From: DAIRET01 sp036795455
GTDB taxonomy: Bacteria; Bacteroidota; Ignavibacteria; Ignavibacteriales; Ignavibacteriaceae
Assembly (NCBI GenBank): GCA_036795455.1
Contig: DAIRET010000062.1
Span: 1-15,356 of the forward strand
Direction of reading: 5' to 3'
DNA: 15,356 bases
Numbering within the stretch: position 1 is the stretch's first letter; each line of letters begins with the position of its first letter. The position numbers and the translations under genes were made by a program. The notes beneath the pieces are model-generated. The model did not search any database. It was given only the letters and a program-made list of their open reading frames with translations, and was not told the origin of the DNA. Positions 7,174-13,763 of the stretch are shown piece by piece.

Positions 7174-7386
7174 ATGGAAAAGAAAAAAAGTTATTATTAT
7201 CGAATCTACGACGATAAGGAAGAGAAAAACTATTTTAAAACTATTCTCCCCAGGACGAGGATAGAAAAACTTATAAAGGATTTTGAAAAAAAACATCAAG
7301 AGTATATTAATTCGGAATTCATAAAGTTCATAAAGAAATATGATGCCGATGCCGAATTCATAAAGATAAATAATGTTTTTTATTGA
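7174..7386 (+). CDS. Small charged protein of unknown function
   Basis: I do not recognise this 70-residue protein. It is rich in Lys, Glu, Asp and Tyr, has no signal peptide or membrane segment, and looks largely helical in the middle (TRIEKLIKDFEKKHQEYI). The C-terminal third carries a short in-frame duplication: EFIK occurs twice, from a 12-bp DNA repeat 39 nt apart. I start at the ATG of 7174, which has the purine run GAGAGAAAAG before it. The ATG at 7162 has no ribosome site and would add four residues. It follows the dehydrogenase by 28 nt with no terminator visible and is probably the last gene of the etf operon. It may be a small accessory subunit or simply an operon passenger. Confidence 0.6.
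   Translation: MEKKKSYYYRIYDDKEEKNYFKTILPRTRIEKLIKDFEKKHQEYINSEFIKFIKKYDADAEFIKINNVFY
7315..7365 (+). repeat. In-frame 12-bp direct repeat inside the small protein gene
   Basis: GAATTCATAAAG occurs at 7315-7326 and again at 7354-7365, exactly 39 nt (13 codons) apart. A shorter copy, TTCATAAAG, lies at 7327-7335. It encodes repeated EFIK / FIK and suggests local duplication. Confidence 0.6.
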
Positions 7387-7427
7387 AATTGATTTATCTT
7401 TGCAATACAGTTTGAAAATACAATAGC

Positions 7428-7470
7428 TTTCGGCTCTTTATTACCGAAACTTTAACTTTAGAATTTTTTC
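7428..7470 (+). terminator. Possible terminator at the end of the etf operon
   Basis: The stem TTTCGG / CCGAAA (7428-7433 and 7444-7449) has a 10-nt loop and is followed by CTTTAACTTTAGAATTTTTT. The stem is short and the T run is delayed, so termination would be weak. It would close the transcript 42 nt after the small-protein stop. Confidence 0.3.
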
Positions 7471-7531
7471 TACAAGTCCGTTGATTGCTTCTAAGTAGCA
7501 TCAATGGCATTTAAGCAGCCATGATATTTTA

Positions 7532-7583
7532 TTCCTGGTTTTAACAGCTTTAGGTTTTTTAACCTAAACCGTAATACCGGGAA
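7532..7583 (+). promoter_or_regulatory. Long imperfect hairpin in the carboxyltransferase leader
   Basis: A perfect 8-bp apical stem, TTTAGGTT / AACCTAAA (7549-7556 and 7561-7568), is closed by a TTTT loop. It sits on an outer stem where TTCCTGGT (7532-7539) pairs with ACCGGGAA (7576-7583), with one G.T pair, and a short TTA/TAA helix in between. No T run follows, so it is not an ordinary terminator. It lies about 100 nt before the ATG of the carboxyltransferase. Confidence 0.45.
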
Positions 7584-7680
7584 AACAGATGTAAAATGGT
7601 TTATTGTTTTTTGGATAATCATTCGTTTATCGCTTAGAACAATAAATAGTTTTATTAATAATAAATGGTTGAATACGAAT

Positions 7681-9225
7681 ATGTGGCTTAAAGATAAGAT
7701 AGTTGAGTTCTTTAAAAGAAAAGAAAAAGTAACCGTTGGCGGCGGTAATAAAGCAATGGAAAAACAGATTGCTATGGGTAAGATGACAGCAAGAGATAGA
7801 ATTAAAACTATTCTTGACCCGGATTCATTTCACGAATACGACCTTTTTGTCGAACACGCCGGTAAAGATTTTGGAATGGATAAAAAAGCGCTCCCAGGCG
7901 ACGGTGTTATAACAGGTATCGGCAACATTATGGGACACCCGGTTTGTATTTTCGCCCAGGATTTTACTGTAGCCGGTGGCTCGCTTGGATTAATGCACGC
8001 AAGAAAAATCACTAAAATTATGGATCATGCGGTTAAACTCGGCGTTCCGCTTATAGGTATAAATGATTCAGGTGGTGCAAGGATTCAAGAAGGTGTTAAT
8101 TCACTTGCCGGTTATGGAGAAATATTTTATCGCAATACACTTGCTTCGGGAGTAATTCCCCAAATTTCAGTTATTTTAGGCCCCTGTGCTGGTGGAGCTG
8201 TTTATTCACCCGCTCTAACCGATTTTGTTTTTGTTGTCGACAAAATTTCAAAGATGTTTATTACAGGTCCCGAAGTAATCAAAACAGTTCTCGGCGAAGA
8301 GATTTCTATGGAAGACCTTGGCGGAGCAAAAGTACAGACAGAAATATCCGGCAATGCCCATTTTTATGCAAAAAGTGAATACGAATGTTTTGAGCAAATA
8401 AAAAAACTAATGACATTCATTCCATGGAATAATACAAAGCGTGCAGACCCGCTTCCTCCTAAACCGCCGAAATCGAATTTTGAGATAACATCCGTTATTC
8501 CCCCGGAACCATCCAAGCCTTATGATATTAGGGATGTAGTTAAATCCGTATGCGACGATTCCGATTTCTTTGAAATACAGGAATTTTTTGCTCCAAACGT
8601 AGTAATCGGCTTTGCAAGGTTAAACGGAGATACTGTTGGAATCATAGGGAATCAACCACTTGTTCTTGCAGGTGTACTTGATGTAGATTCTTCCGATAAA
8701 GCCGCACGTTTTATTAGGTTCTGCGATGCATTCAGCATCCCGATAATTACATTTGTCGATATCCCGGGCTATCTTCCGGGTGTAGACCAGGAACATAACG
8801 GAGTTATCAGGCACGGCGCAAAAATCCTCTATTCATACAGCGAAGCTACTGTTCCCAAAATAACAATCATTTTACGAAAAGCGTACGGTGGCGGTTATAT
8901 TGCAATGTGTTCAAGACATCTTGGAGCGGATTTTGTCTTTGCATGGCCTACGGCAGAAATAGCGGTAATGGGACCCGAAGGGGCTGCAAATATTATTTTC
9001 AAAAGTGAAATAGCCGCTTCCGAGAACCCTGAAGAAACAAGAAAACAAAAAGTTCAGGAATACACTGAAAAATTTGCGAATCCTTATGTTGCTGCTGCAA
9101 ACGGACATATTGATGCAGTCATTAATCCTGAAGAAACACGTGGTTATTTGATTCATGCGGTTCAAATATCACGTGAAAAAAAAGAAATTAGACCAAACAG
9201 AAAACATGGAATTCCACCCTTTTAG
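7681..9225 (+). CDS. Acyl-CoA carboxylase/decarboxylase carboxyltransferase subunit (propionyl-/methylmalonyl-CoA type)
   Basis: This 514-residue protein moves CO2 between biotin and a short acyl-CoA. It has the two crotonase-like halves of the PccB/MmdA family. In the N-half, NDSGGARIQEGV (128-139) and the oxyanion loop GPCAGGAVYSPAL (167-179) are clear. In the C-half, FVDIPGYLPGVDQE (358-371), RKAYGGGYIAM (399-409) and AWPTAEIAVMGPEGAANI (421-438) match. Ile407 lies where, as I recall from actinobacterial carboxylases, Asp or Ile steers acyl-chain choice; this is suggestive only. The length fits PccB/MmdA rather than the longer glutaconyl-CoA decarboxylase alpha subunit. The ATG at 7681 is chosen over an in-frame TTG at 7669; neither has a strong ribosome site. 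The biotin carrier follows after 7 nt. Because neither biotin carboxylase nor a membrane decarboxylase is nearby, the direction of the reaction is open. Confidence 0.92.
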   Translation: MWLKDKIVEFFKRKEKVTVGGGNKAMEKQIAMGKMTARDRIKTILDPDSFHEYDLFVEHAGKDFGMDKKALPGDGVITGIGNIMGHPVCIFAQDFTVAGGSLGLMHARKITKIMDHAVKLGVPLIGINDSGGARIQEGVNSLAGYGEIFYRNTLASGVIPQISVILGPCAGGAVYSPALTDFVFVVDKISKMFITGPEVIKTVLGEEISMEDLGGAKVQTEISGNAHFYAKSEYECFEQIKKLMTFIPWNNTKRADPLPPKPPKSNFEITSVIPPEPSKPYDIRDVVKSVCDDSDFFEIQEFFAPNVVIGFARLNGDTVGIIGNQPLVLAGVLDVDSSDKAARFIRFCDAFSIPIITFVDIPGYLPGVDQEHNGVIRHGAKILYSYSEATVPKITIILRKAYGGGYIAMCSRHLGADFVFAWPTAEIAVMGPEGAANIIFKSEIAASENPEETRKQKVQEYTEKFANPYVAAANGHIDAVINPEETRGYLIHAVQISREKKEIRPNRKHGIPPF

Positions 9226-9232
9226 TAGTAAT

Positions 9233-9550
9233 ATGGATCAGAACAATAATTTAACAGCATTTCCGGTTGATGATACTTTTTATGAAACTAAACTTACGAC
9301 CAAGTTTAAAAAGAGAAAGATTTATCAACCTCCGAACCCGGACAAATTAAACGCTTTTATCCCTGGCATTGTAACAAAGATTCATGTGAAAGAGGGGCAA
9401 ACAGTTAAAAGAGGGGACAGCCTCCTCATTCTTGAAGCAATGAAAATGAAAAACAATGTCGTTTCTGCAAGGGATGGAAGGATTAAAAGCATTTCTGTAA
9501 AAGAATCGAAGATGGTTAGAAAAGGTGAATTACTTTTAGAGTATGAATAA
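9233..9550 (+). CDS. Biotin carrier protein (biotinyl domain) of the acyl-CoA carboxylase/decarboxylase
   Basis: This is a 105-residue protein with a disordered Pro/Lys/Asn-rich N-terminal half and a C-terminal biotinyl domain (about 41-105). AFIPGIVTKIHVKEGQTVKRGD opens the barrel (quoted in part: PGIVTKIHVKEGQTVKRG, 44-61). EAMKM at 68-72 contains Lys71, the expected biotinylation site, and the domain ends KGELLLEYE. It is a free carrier protein like MmdC/GcdC or the gamma subunit of some carboxylases, not fused to biotin carboxylase. The start is uncertain: ATG 9233 lies 7 nt after the carboxyltransferase stop, while ATG 9206 would overlap that gene by 20 nt and add nine residues; neither has a clear ribosome site. 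Close coupling shows that it serves the adjacent subunit. Confidence 0.92.
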   Translation: MDQNNNLTAFPVDDTFYETKLTTKFKKRKIYQPPNPDKLNAFIPGIVTKIHVKEGQTVKRGDSLLILEAMKMKNNVVSARDGRIKSISVKESKMVRKGELLLEYE

Positions 9551-9676
9551 TTTACCATGCTTGTCCTGCCATTAGTAATATCAACTTCTTCTTTTTGGAA
9601 AAGTTTAATTAAAACGGGAATACGAATAAAGTAACGGAAAGTTTTTTATAGGCTAAACTTTTTTCATTTTTTTTCG

Positions 9677-9696
9677 ATAATACTTTGCAGTATTAT
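9677..9696 (+). promoter_or_regulatory. Perfect AT-rich dyad before the sensor kinase gene
   Basis: ATAATACT TTGC AGTATTAT is a perfect 8-bp inverted repeat with a 4-nt centre, 50 nt before the kinase ATG. It contains a near-match to the Bacteroidota -7 element (ATACTTTG, 9680-9687). T runs flank it on its left side rather than following it, so an operator or promoter-overlapping dyad is as likely as a terminator for the biotin carrier gene. The rest of 9551-9745 shows only AT-rich sequence. Confidence 0.4.
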
Positions 9697-9719
9697 TTAC
9701 CTAATTTAACCCGGTTTGC

Positions 9720-9746
9720 AGGAGAACCGTTTTAATGGAAATTTAA
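9720..9746 (+). other. Three-codon minicistron overlapping the sensor kinase start
   Basis: AGGAG (9720-9724) lies 10 nt before an ATG at 9735 that reads Met-Glu-Ile-stop. Its TAA (9744-9746) overlaps the kinase ATG (9746-9748) as TAATG. The kinase ATG itself is 21 nt from that AGGAG, so it might depend on re-initiation. Use of the minicistron is unproven. Confidence 0.25.
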
Positions 9747-12700
9747 TGTTAAAGAATTTTTTAGTTTTATTATTCTTTGCTTTCATTCCGGTTGCTGCGC
9801 AGGACTATATGGTTACGCAGTATTCCGACGCAGATGGTCTGGCCCACTCTCAAATTCTTTCGATTGCTCAAGACCATGATGGAATTTTATGGGTCGGGAC
9901 AAACGGCGGCGGAATCTCGAAATTCGATGGGAATACCTTTTCTAATCTCTCGCTTAAAGACGGATTGAGCGATAACATGATATATGCAATCTATCACGCA
10001 GAAAACGGGAATACATGGGTTGGAACATCATCAGGCTTATCACTTATTAAAAATAGAAGAATTCATAACCTTGTTGCCGAATATGGCAGCTCAAGGGTAA
10101 ATAGAATCATTACCGACCGTAACGGGGGGATGTGGATAGCAGACAACACAAACGGTCTTATTCATTATAACGGTAATACCTTCCGAAAGTGGAACTCAAA
10201 AAACGGATTAGCTCATAATAGTATTAAGGATTTTTCTCTTGCTACCGACGGCAGCCTCTGGATTGGTACGCTAAACGGTTTGAGCAGATTTGATGGAGAG
10301 AAATTTCATAACTATACTAAATCTGACGGTTTATTGGAAGATTATATAAGTTCGGTTTTTATCGACAAAAAGGGAAAGATTTACATAGGGCATTCCACAG
10401 GGCTAACAATAATTACTCCAGTTCAAAATGGATTTAAATTTGAGAAAATTCAAACAGACATTTTCATCTATTCGGTATTTCAAGACAAGTATGGCAGTAT
10501 TTTAATTGCTTCAAAAAATGGGTTATTTTCATTAAAAGATAAAAAATTTGAAAAGTTGAGATTGATTCATAGTAAAACAGATTTTGCTGCCGGAACTTTT
10601 TTTGAGGATTATGAAGGGAATATTTGGCTTGGAACGGATGGAGCCGGATTGTTTAAAATCCGTAAAACAAATTTTTCTAATTGGATTGATAAAACAGGTT
10701 TTCATAATGAGTATGTATGGTCGATTACAGAGGATAACAAAGGTTCAATTTGGGTGGGGACAAATAATAACGGTGTTGTTAAAATCGATAAAGATAAACT
10801 TACCAGTTATACAATGAAGGAAGGGTTACCTGATAACCAGGTGTTTTCCACCTACAAAAGAAAAAACGGTGATTTATTATTCGGTACTACCGGGGGACTT
10901 TCTTTGTATAACGGGAGGAGTTTTAAAACTATATATAAAGAAGAGGCATACAATCTTAGAATAATACTTAACATTACTGAAGATACTCAAGGGAATATTT
11001 GGCTGGGGACAATTAGCGGTGTATTAAAATATGATGGGAAGGAATTCAAAACGTACACTCTCGGAGTAAATGAAGAAGAAATGGGAGTATTCTTTATTCT
11101 TCAAGATAATACCGGGAAAATCTGGTTCTTCAGTGAGGATGAGGGAGTATTTATCCTTGAAAATAATAAGTTTAAACAGTTCATTCCGCATGAAATATTT
11201 GACAAAGGACAGGTTTGGTGTGCTGCACAGGATGATAAAAACAATTTTTGGTTCGGGCATTGGGGGAAAGGATTAATATTCTTTAATACAAAAGACTCTT
11301 CCTTAAAATTTATTACGGAGATAGATGGATTATTAGAAAACAGCGTTACGACGATGAAGTATGACGGGAAGAAATTTCTCTGGCTCGGAACTAATAAAGG
11401 CATCAGCAGGCTAAATGTAGAAGAGTTTTACAACTCGGGGAGAATAATTATCCATAATTTTACTAGTTCAGAGGGATTTACCGGGTTAGAATGTAACCAG
11501 GGAGCATCTTTCATCGATAGTAAGGGAAATATTTGGTTCGGGCATAATTTGGGAGTATCGAAATATAACCCCACCTTAAAATATGACGTGTTTAATACTT
11601 TTGAACCGAAGTTGAAATTGTACGGCGTGGATTTATTCTATCAACCAACTGATTACACCAAGTATAGTACCGGTATTGATTCTTCTACCGGTTTACCGAT
11701 TAACCTACGCTTGCCTTATGATAAAAACTTCCTTCAGTTTTCTTTTGTAGGAGTAAGTTTAACAATTCCCGAAAATGTTTTATATAAATATAAACTTGAA
11801 GGGTTGGATTCAACCTGGTCTCCGGCAACAAAGTATAATTTTGCTAATTATACAAATTTATCACCGGGCAGTTATAAGTTTTTATTGATTGCTTGTAACA
11901 ATAACGGCATGTGGAATTCAAAACCGTTGGAATTCAGTTTCGTGATTACTCCGCCTTTCTGGTGGACATGGTGGTTTATTACAATCTCGGTTGGTTCTAT
12001 ATTTACACTTATATTTCTCTTTTTCCATATTAGAATTAAAAACATTGAAAAAAGAAATGAAATAATAAGGAAGTCGGAAGAACGATTGAACCTTGTTGTT
12101 AAAGGCTCAAATGATGCTCCATGGGATTACGATATGGAGAAAAAGGAGTTTTATTATTCTCCTCAATGGTGGGAAATGATTGGTTATTCACCTAATGAAT
12201 TACCCGTTTCTTCAAGTTTACAGTTTGATTTGATCCATCCTGATGATAAAGAAGACTATCTTGAAAAAATTCAAAAGGTTTTGGATGGCAACAATACGAG
12301 CTACGAGCTGGAATTCCGGCTTAAACATAAAGACGGTCATTATATTCCTGTTCTGTTACGCGGTTTTGTTTTGCGAGATTCGAATAATAAACCTATTCGT
12401 ATTTCCGGGACAAACATGGATTTGACCGAGAGGAAACGAGTTGAAAGAGTTTTAATTGAAGCAAAAGAAAAAGCAGAAGAAATGAATAGAATAAAATCGT
12501 ATTTCTTTGCTAACATGAGCCATGAACTTCGTACTCCATTTGTGGGAATCATGAGTTATGCCGAAGTCTTGTCTAAATCATTAACCGATCTGGATGCCAA
12601 AAGAATGGCAGAAGTGATTTTCAACTCTTCAAAAAGAATGAAAGATACTTTAACTAAGATACTTGATCTGACAAGAGTAGAACTAATTAGAACAAAACTG

Positions 12701-13180
12701 GAAATAAAAGAAGTAGACATTTCATCCGTTATTGAGGATGTGACTAATCAATACATTAAAACCGCCGAAAGGAACGGCGTGAAAATTATCAAAAATGTCA
12801 AACCGGAAGGGTTAGTTGTGAAAACCGATGAGAACCTTTTTTGCGGTATACTTAACAATTTGATTAGTAATGCCGTTAAATTTACGAATAAAGGGAGTAT
12901 ATCGGTAACGGTAGAATTTGATAACAAAAATGGTTCATTATTAGAATTGTTTATTAAGGATACAGGAGTTGGTATTCCTGCGGAAAAACGATCAATTATC
13001 TGGGACGAGTTTAGACAGGCAAGCGAAGGTTTGAACCGGAAGTTTGAAGGAACCGGGCTTGGACTGACGATTGTTAAAAAGTATGTAGAATATTTAAATG
13101 GAAAAATAACCGTTGAAAGCATAATAGGAGAAGGAACTACTTTTCTTGTTAGCTTTCCGGTAGAAGGGGTTGAAATTTAG
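9746..13180 (+). CDS. Periplasmic-propeller sensor histidine kinase (Reg_prop x14, Y_Y_Y, PAS, HisKA, HATPase)
   Basis: This 1144-residue inner-membrane sensor starts with a signal peptide (residues 1-18, MLKNFLVLLFFAFIPVAA). About 20-610 are periplasmic and hold 14 beta-propeller repeats of the W-x-G-T-x-x-G-L type (GILWVGTNGGG, GNTWVGTSSGL, GNIWLGTDGAG and so on), fitting two seven-bladed propellers. A Y_Y_Y-like domain (668-735, with KYKLEGLDSTW and LSPGSYKFLLIACN) precedes one membrane helix (739-761). The cytoplasmic part has a PAS domain (776-895, ending DLTERKR), HisKA with His926 in MSHELRTP, and HATPase with NNLISNAVKFTN, DTGVGI (1072-1077) and GTGLGL (1102-1107). It resembles hybrid two-component sensors of Bacteroidota, which bind glycans, but lacks their receiver and AraC domains. 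ATG 9746 is chosen because it gives the signal peptide at residue 1; a TTG 30 nt upstream would place ten polar residues before it. Confidence 0.93.
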   Translation: MLKNFLVLLFFAFIPVAAQDYMVTQYSDADGLAHSQILSIAQDHDGILWVGTNGGGISKFDGNTFSNLSLKDGLSDNMIYAIYHAENGNTWVGTSSGLSLIKNRRIHNLVAEYGSSRVNRIITDRNGGMWIADNTNGLIHYNGNTFRKWNSKNGLAHNSIKDFSLATDGSLWIGTLNGLSRFDGEKFHNYTKSDGLLEDYISSVFIDKKGKIYIGHSTGLTIITPVQNGFKFEKIQTDIFIYSVFQDKYGSILIASKNGLFSLKDKKFEKLRLIHSKTDFAAGTFFEDYEGNIWLGTDGAGLFKIRKTNFSNWIDKTGFHNEYVWSITEDNKGSIWVGTNNNGVVKIDKDKLTSYTMKEGLPDNQVFSTYKRKNGDLLFGTTGGLSLYNGRSFKTIYKEEAYNLRIILNITEDTQGNIWLGTISGVLKYDGKEFKTYTLGVNEEEMGVFFILQDNTGKIWFFSEDEGVFILENNKFKQFIPHEIFDKGQVWCAAQDDKNNFWFGHWGKGLIFFNTKDSSLKFITEIDGLLENSVTTMKYDGKKFLWLGTNKGISRLNVEEFYNSGRIIIHNFTSSEGFTGLECNQGASFIDSKGNIWFGHNLGVSKYNPTLKYDVFNTFEPKLKLYGVDLFYQPTDYTKYSTGIDSSTGLPINLRLPYDKNFLQFSFVGVSLTIPENVLYKYKLEGLDSTWSPATKYNFANYTNLSPGSYKFLLIACNNNGMWNSKPLEFSFVITPPFWWTWWFITISVGSIFTLIFLFFHIRIKNIEKRNEIIRKSEERLNLVVKGSNDAPWDYDMEKKEFYYSPQWWEMIGYSPNELPVSSSLQFDLIHPDDKEDYLEKIQKVLDGNNTSYELEFRLKHKDGHYIPVLLRGFVLRDSNNKPIRISGTNMDLTERKRVERVLIEAKEKAEEMNRIKSYFFANMSHELRTPFVGIMSYAEVLSKSLTDLDAKRMAEVIFNSSKRMKDTLTKILDLTRVELIRTKLEIKEVDISSVIEDVTNQYIKTAERNGVKIIKNVKPEGLVVKTDENLFCGILNNLISNAVKFTNKGSISVTVEFDNKNGSLLELFIKDTGVGIPAEKRSIIWDEFRQASEGLNRKFEGTGLGLTIVKKYVEYLNGKITVESIIGEGTTFLVSFPVEGVEI

Positions 13181-13219
13181 TATTAACCTTTACATAAAAC
13201 TAATACTAGAAAGGAAAAA

Positions 13220-13624
13220 ATGGAAGTAATAAAAGAAAAAAAAGCTGTTCTTCATGTTGAAGATGATGAAATCGCACGAGATGTAATCAGACTGGCTCTT
13301 GGGCAGCATTATAGTTTAGAGTTTGCTGTTGATGCCGATGCAGCGCTGTCAATGATAAATCAAAAAAAATATGATTCAATATTAATGGATATAAATTTAA
13401 AACACGGGATGGACGGGATTGAACTTACACAGGAAATAAGGAAGATACCCGGTTATGAGAATGTTCCTATTGTTGCAGTTACTGCGTATGCAAGCGAATT
13501 CGACAGGAAAGAGTTTTTATCCCATGGTATGGACTATTATATCGCCAAACCGTTTTTACTCCAGGAAGTTGTTGATGTGATGGATTCAGTCTTTCATAAA
13601 AAGCCGTTAAACGAGTACGAATAA
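13220..13624 (+). CDS. Receiver-only response regulator (CheY-like)
   Basis: This 134-residue protein is a single phosphoacceptor domain. The acidic pocket is Glu14-Asp15-Asp16 (LHVEDDE), the phosphorylation site is Asp57 (SILMDINL), the switch Thr is Thr88 (VAVTAY) and the invariant Lys is Lys110 (IAKPF). After residue 126 only a short charged tail follows, so there is no DNA-binding or enzymatic output. AAAGGA precedes ATG 13220 with a 4-nt gap, and the gene lies 39 nt after the sensor kinase, so the two form a cognate pair. It must act by binding a partner, passing phosphate on in a relay, or feeding back on the kinase. Which of these applies is not visible here. Confidence 0.93.
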   Translation: MEVIKEKKAVLHVEDDEIARDVIRLALGQHYSLEFAVDADAALSMINQKKYDSILMDINLKHGMDGIELTQEIRKIPGYENVPIVAVTAYASEFDRKEFLSHGMDYYIAKPFLLQEVVDVMDSVFHKKPLNEYE

Positions 13625-13637
13625 AACAACAAGGCTG

Positions 13638-13684
13638 ACAATCGTTAATATTATTACGTGATATGAACGATTGTTATTCTTTGG
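13638..13684 (+). terminator. Inverted repeat after the response regulator, probable terminator
   Basis: ACAATCGTT (13638-13646) and AACGATTGT (13666-13674) pair perfectly over 9 bp. After one A.G mismatch, ATAT / ATAT (13648-13651 and 13661-13664) extend the stem, leaving a 9-nt loop. TATTCTTTGGTTTT follows. The stem is AT-rich and the T run is broken, so it could also be an operator or mRNA structure before the channel gene. Confidence 0.45.
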
Positions 13685-13763
13685 TTTTAAATGTATCTTT
13701 AACTCGGTTTTAGTTGGTTCCAAACCAGAGTGTAAAGAAAATTTATACGGAGTAGATTCTACA

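Larger units (their letters stand above)
7387..7680 (+). promoter_or_regulatory. Structured intergenic leader upstream of the carboxyltransferase gene
   Basis: No gene is visible in these 294 nt. A TAnnTTTG element (TATCTTTG, 7395-7402) could start a long leader, although no good -33 box precedes it. Three hairpins follow in the same orientation: TTTCGG / CCGAAA (7428-7449); an imperfect stem CCGTTGAT-GC / GCATCAATGG (7478-7507); and a longer imperfect hairpin (7532-7583). A 5-bp stem ATGGC / GCCAT (7503-7507 and 7517-7521) would compete with the second. I cannot match this to a known riboswitch. It may be a termination/attenuation zone or simply the boundary between two transcription units. 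Confidence 0.4.

Noticed and set aside
7549..7568. Rho-independent terminator at the TTTAGGTT / AACCTAAA hairpin
   Set aside because: No T run follows on either strand; an RNA structural role is the more cautious reading.
7387..7680. Known riboswitch (for example cobalamin or biotin-related) in the carboxyltransferase leader
   Set aside because: No recognisable conserved box could be found by eye; only generic hairpins are present.
9155..9232. Longer biotin carrier starting inside the carboxyltransferase gene at 9155
   Set aside because: The 78-nt overlap encodes a Lys-rich stretch that is the shadow of the conserved carboxyltransferase end; ATGs at 9233 or 9206 are more plausible.
12748..13122. 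Minus-strand open frame of 124 codons inside the kinase gene
   Set aside because: It mirrors the HisKA/HATPase coding region, whose motifs are all intact on the + strand.
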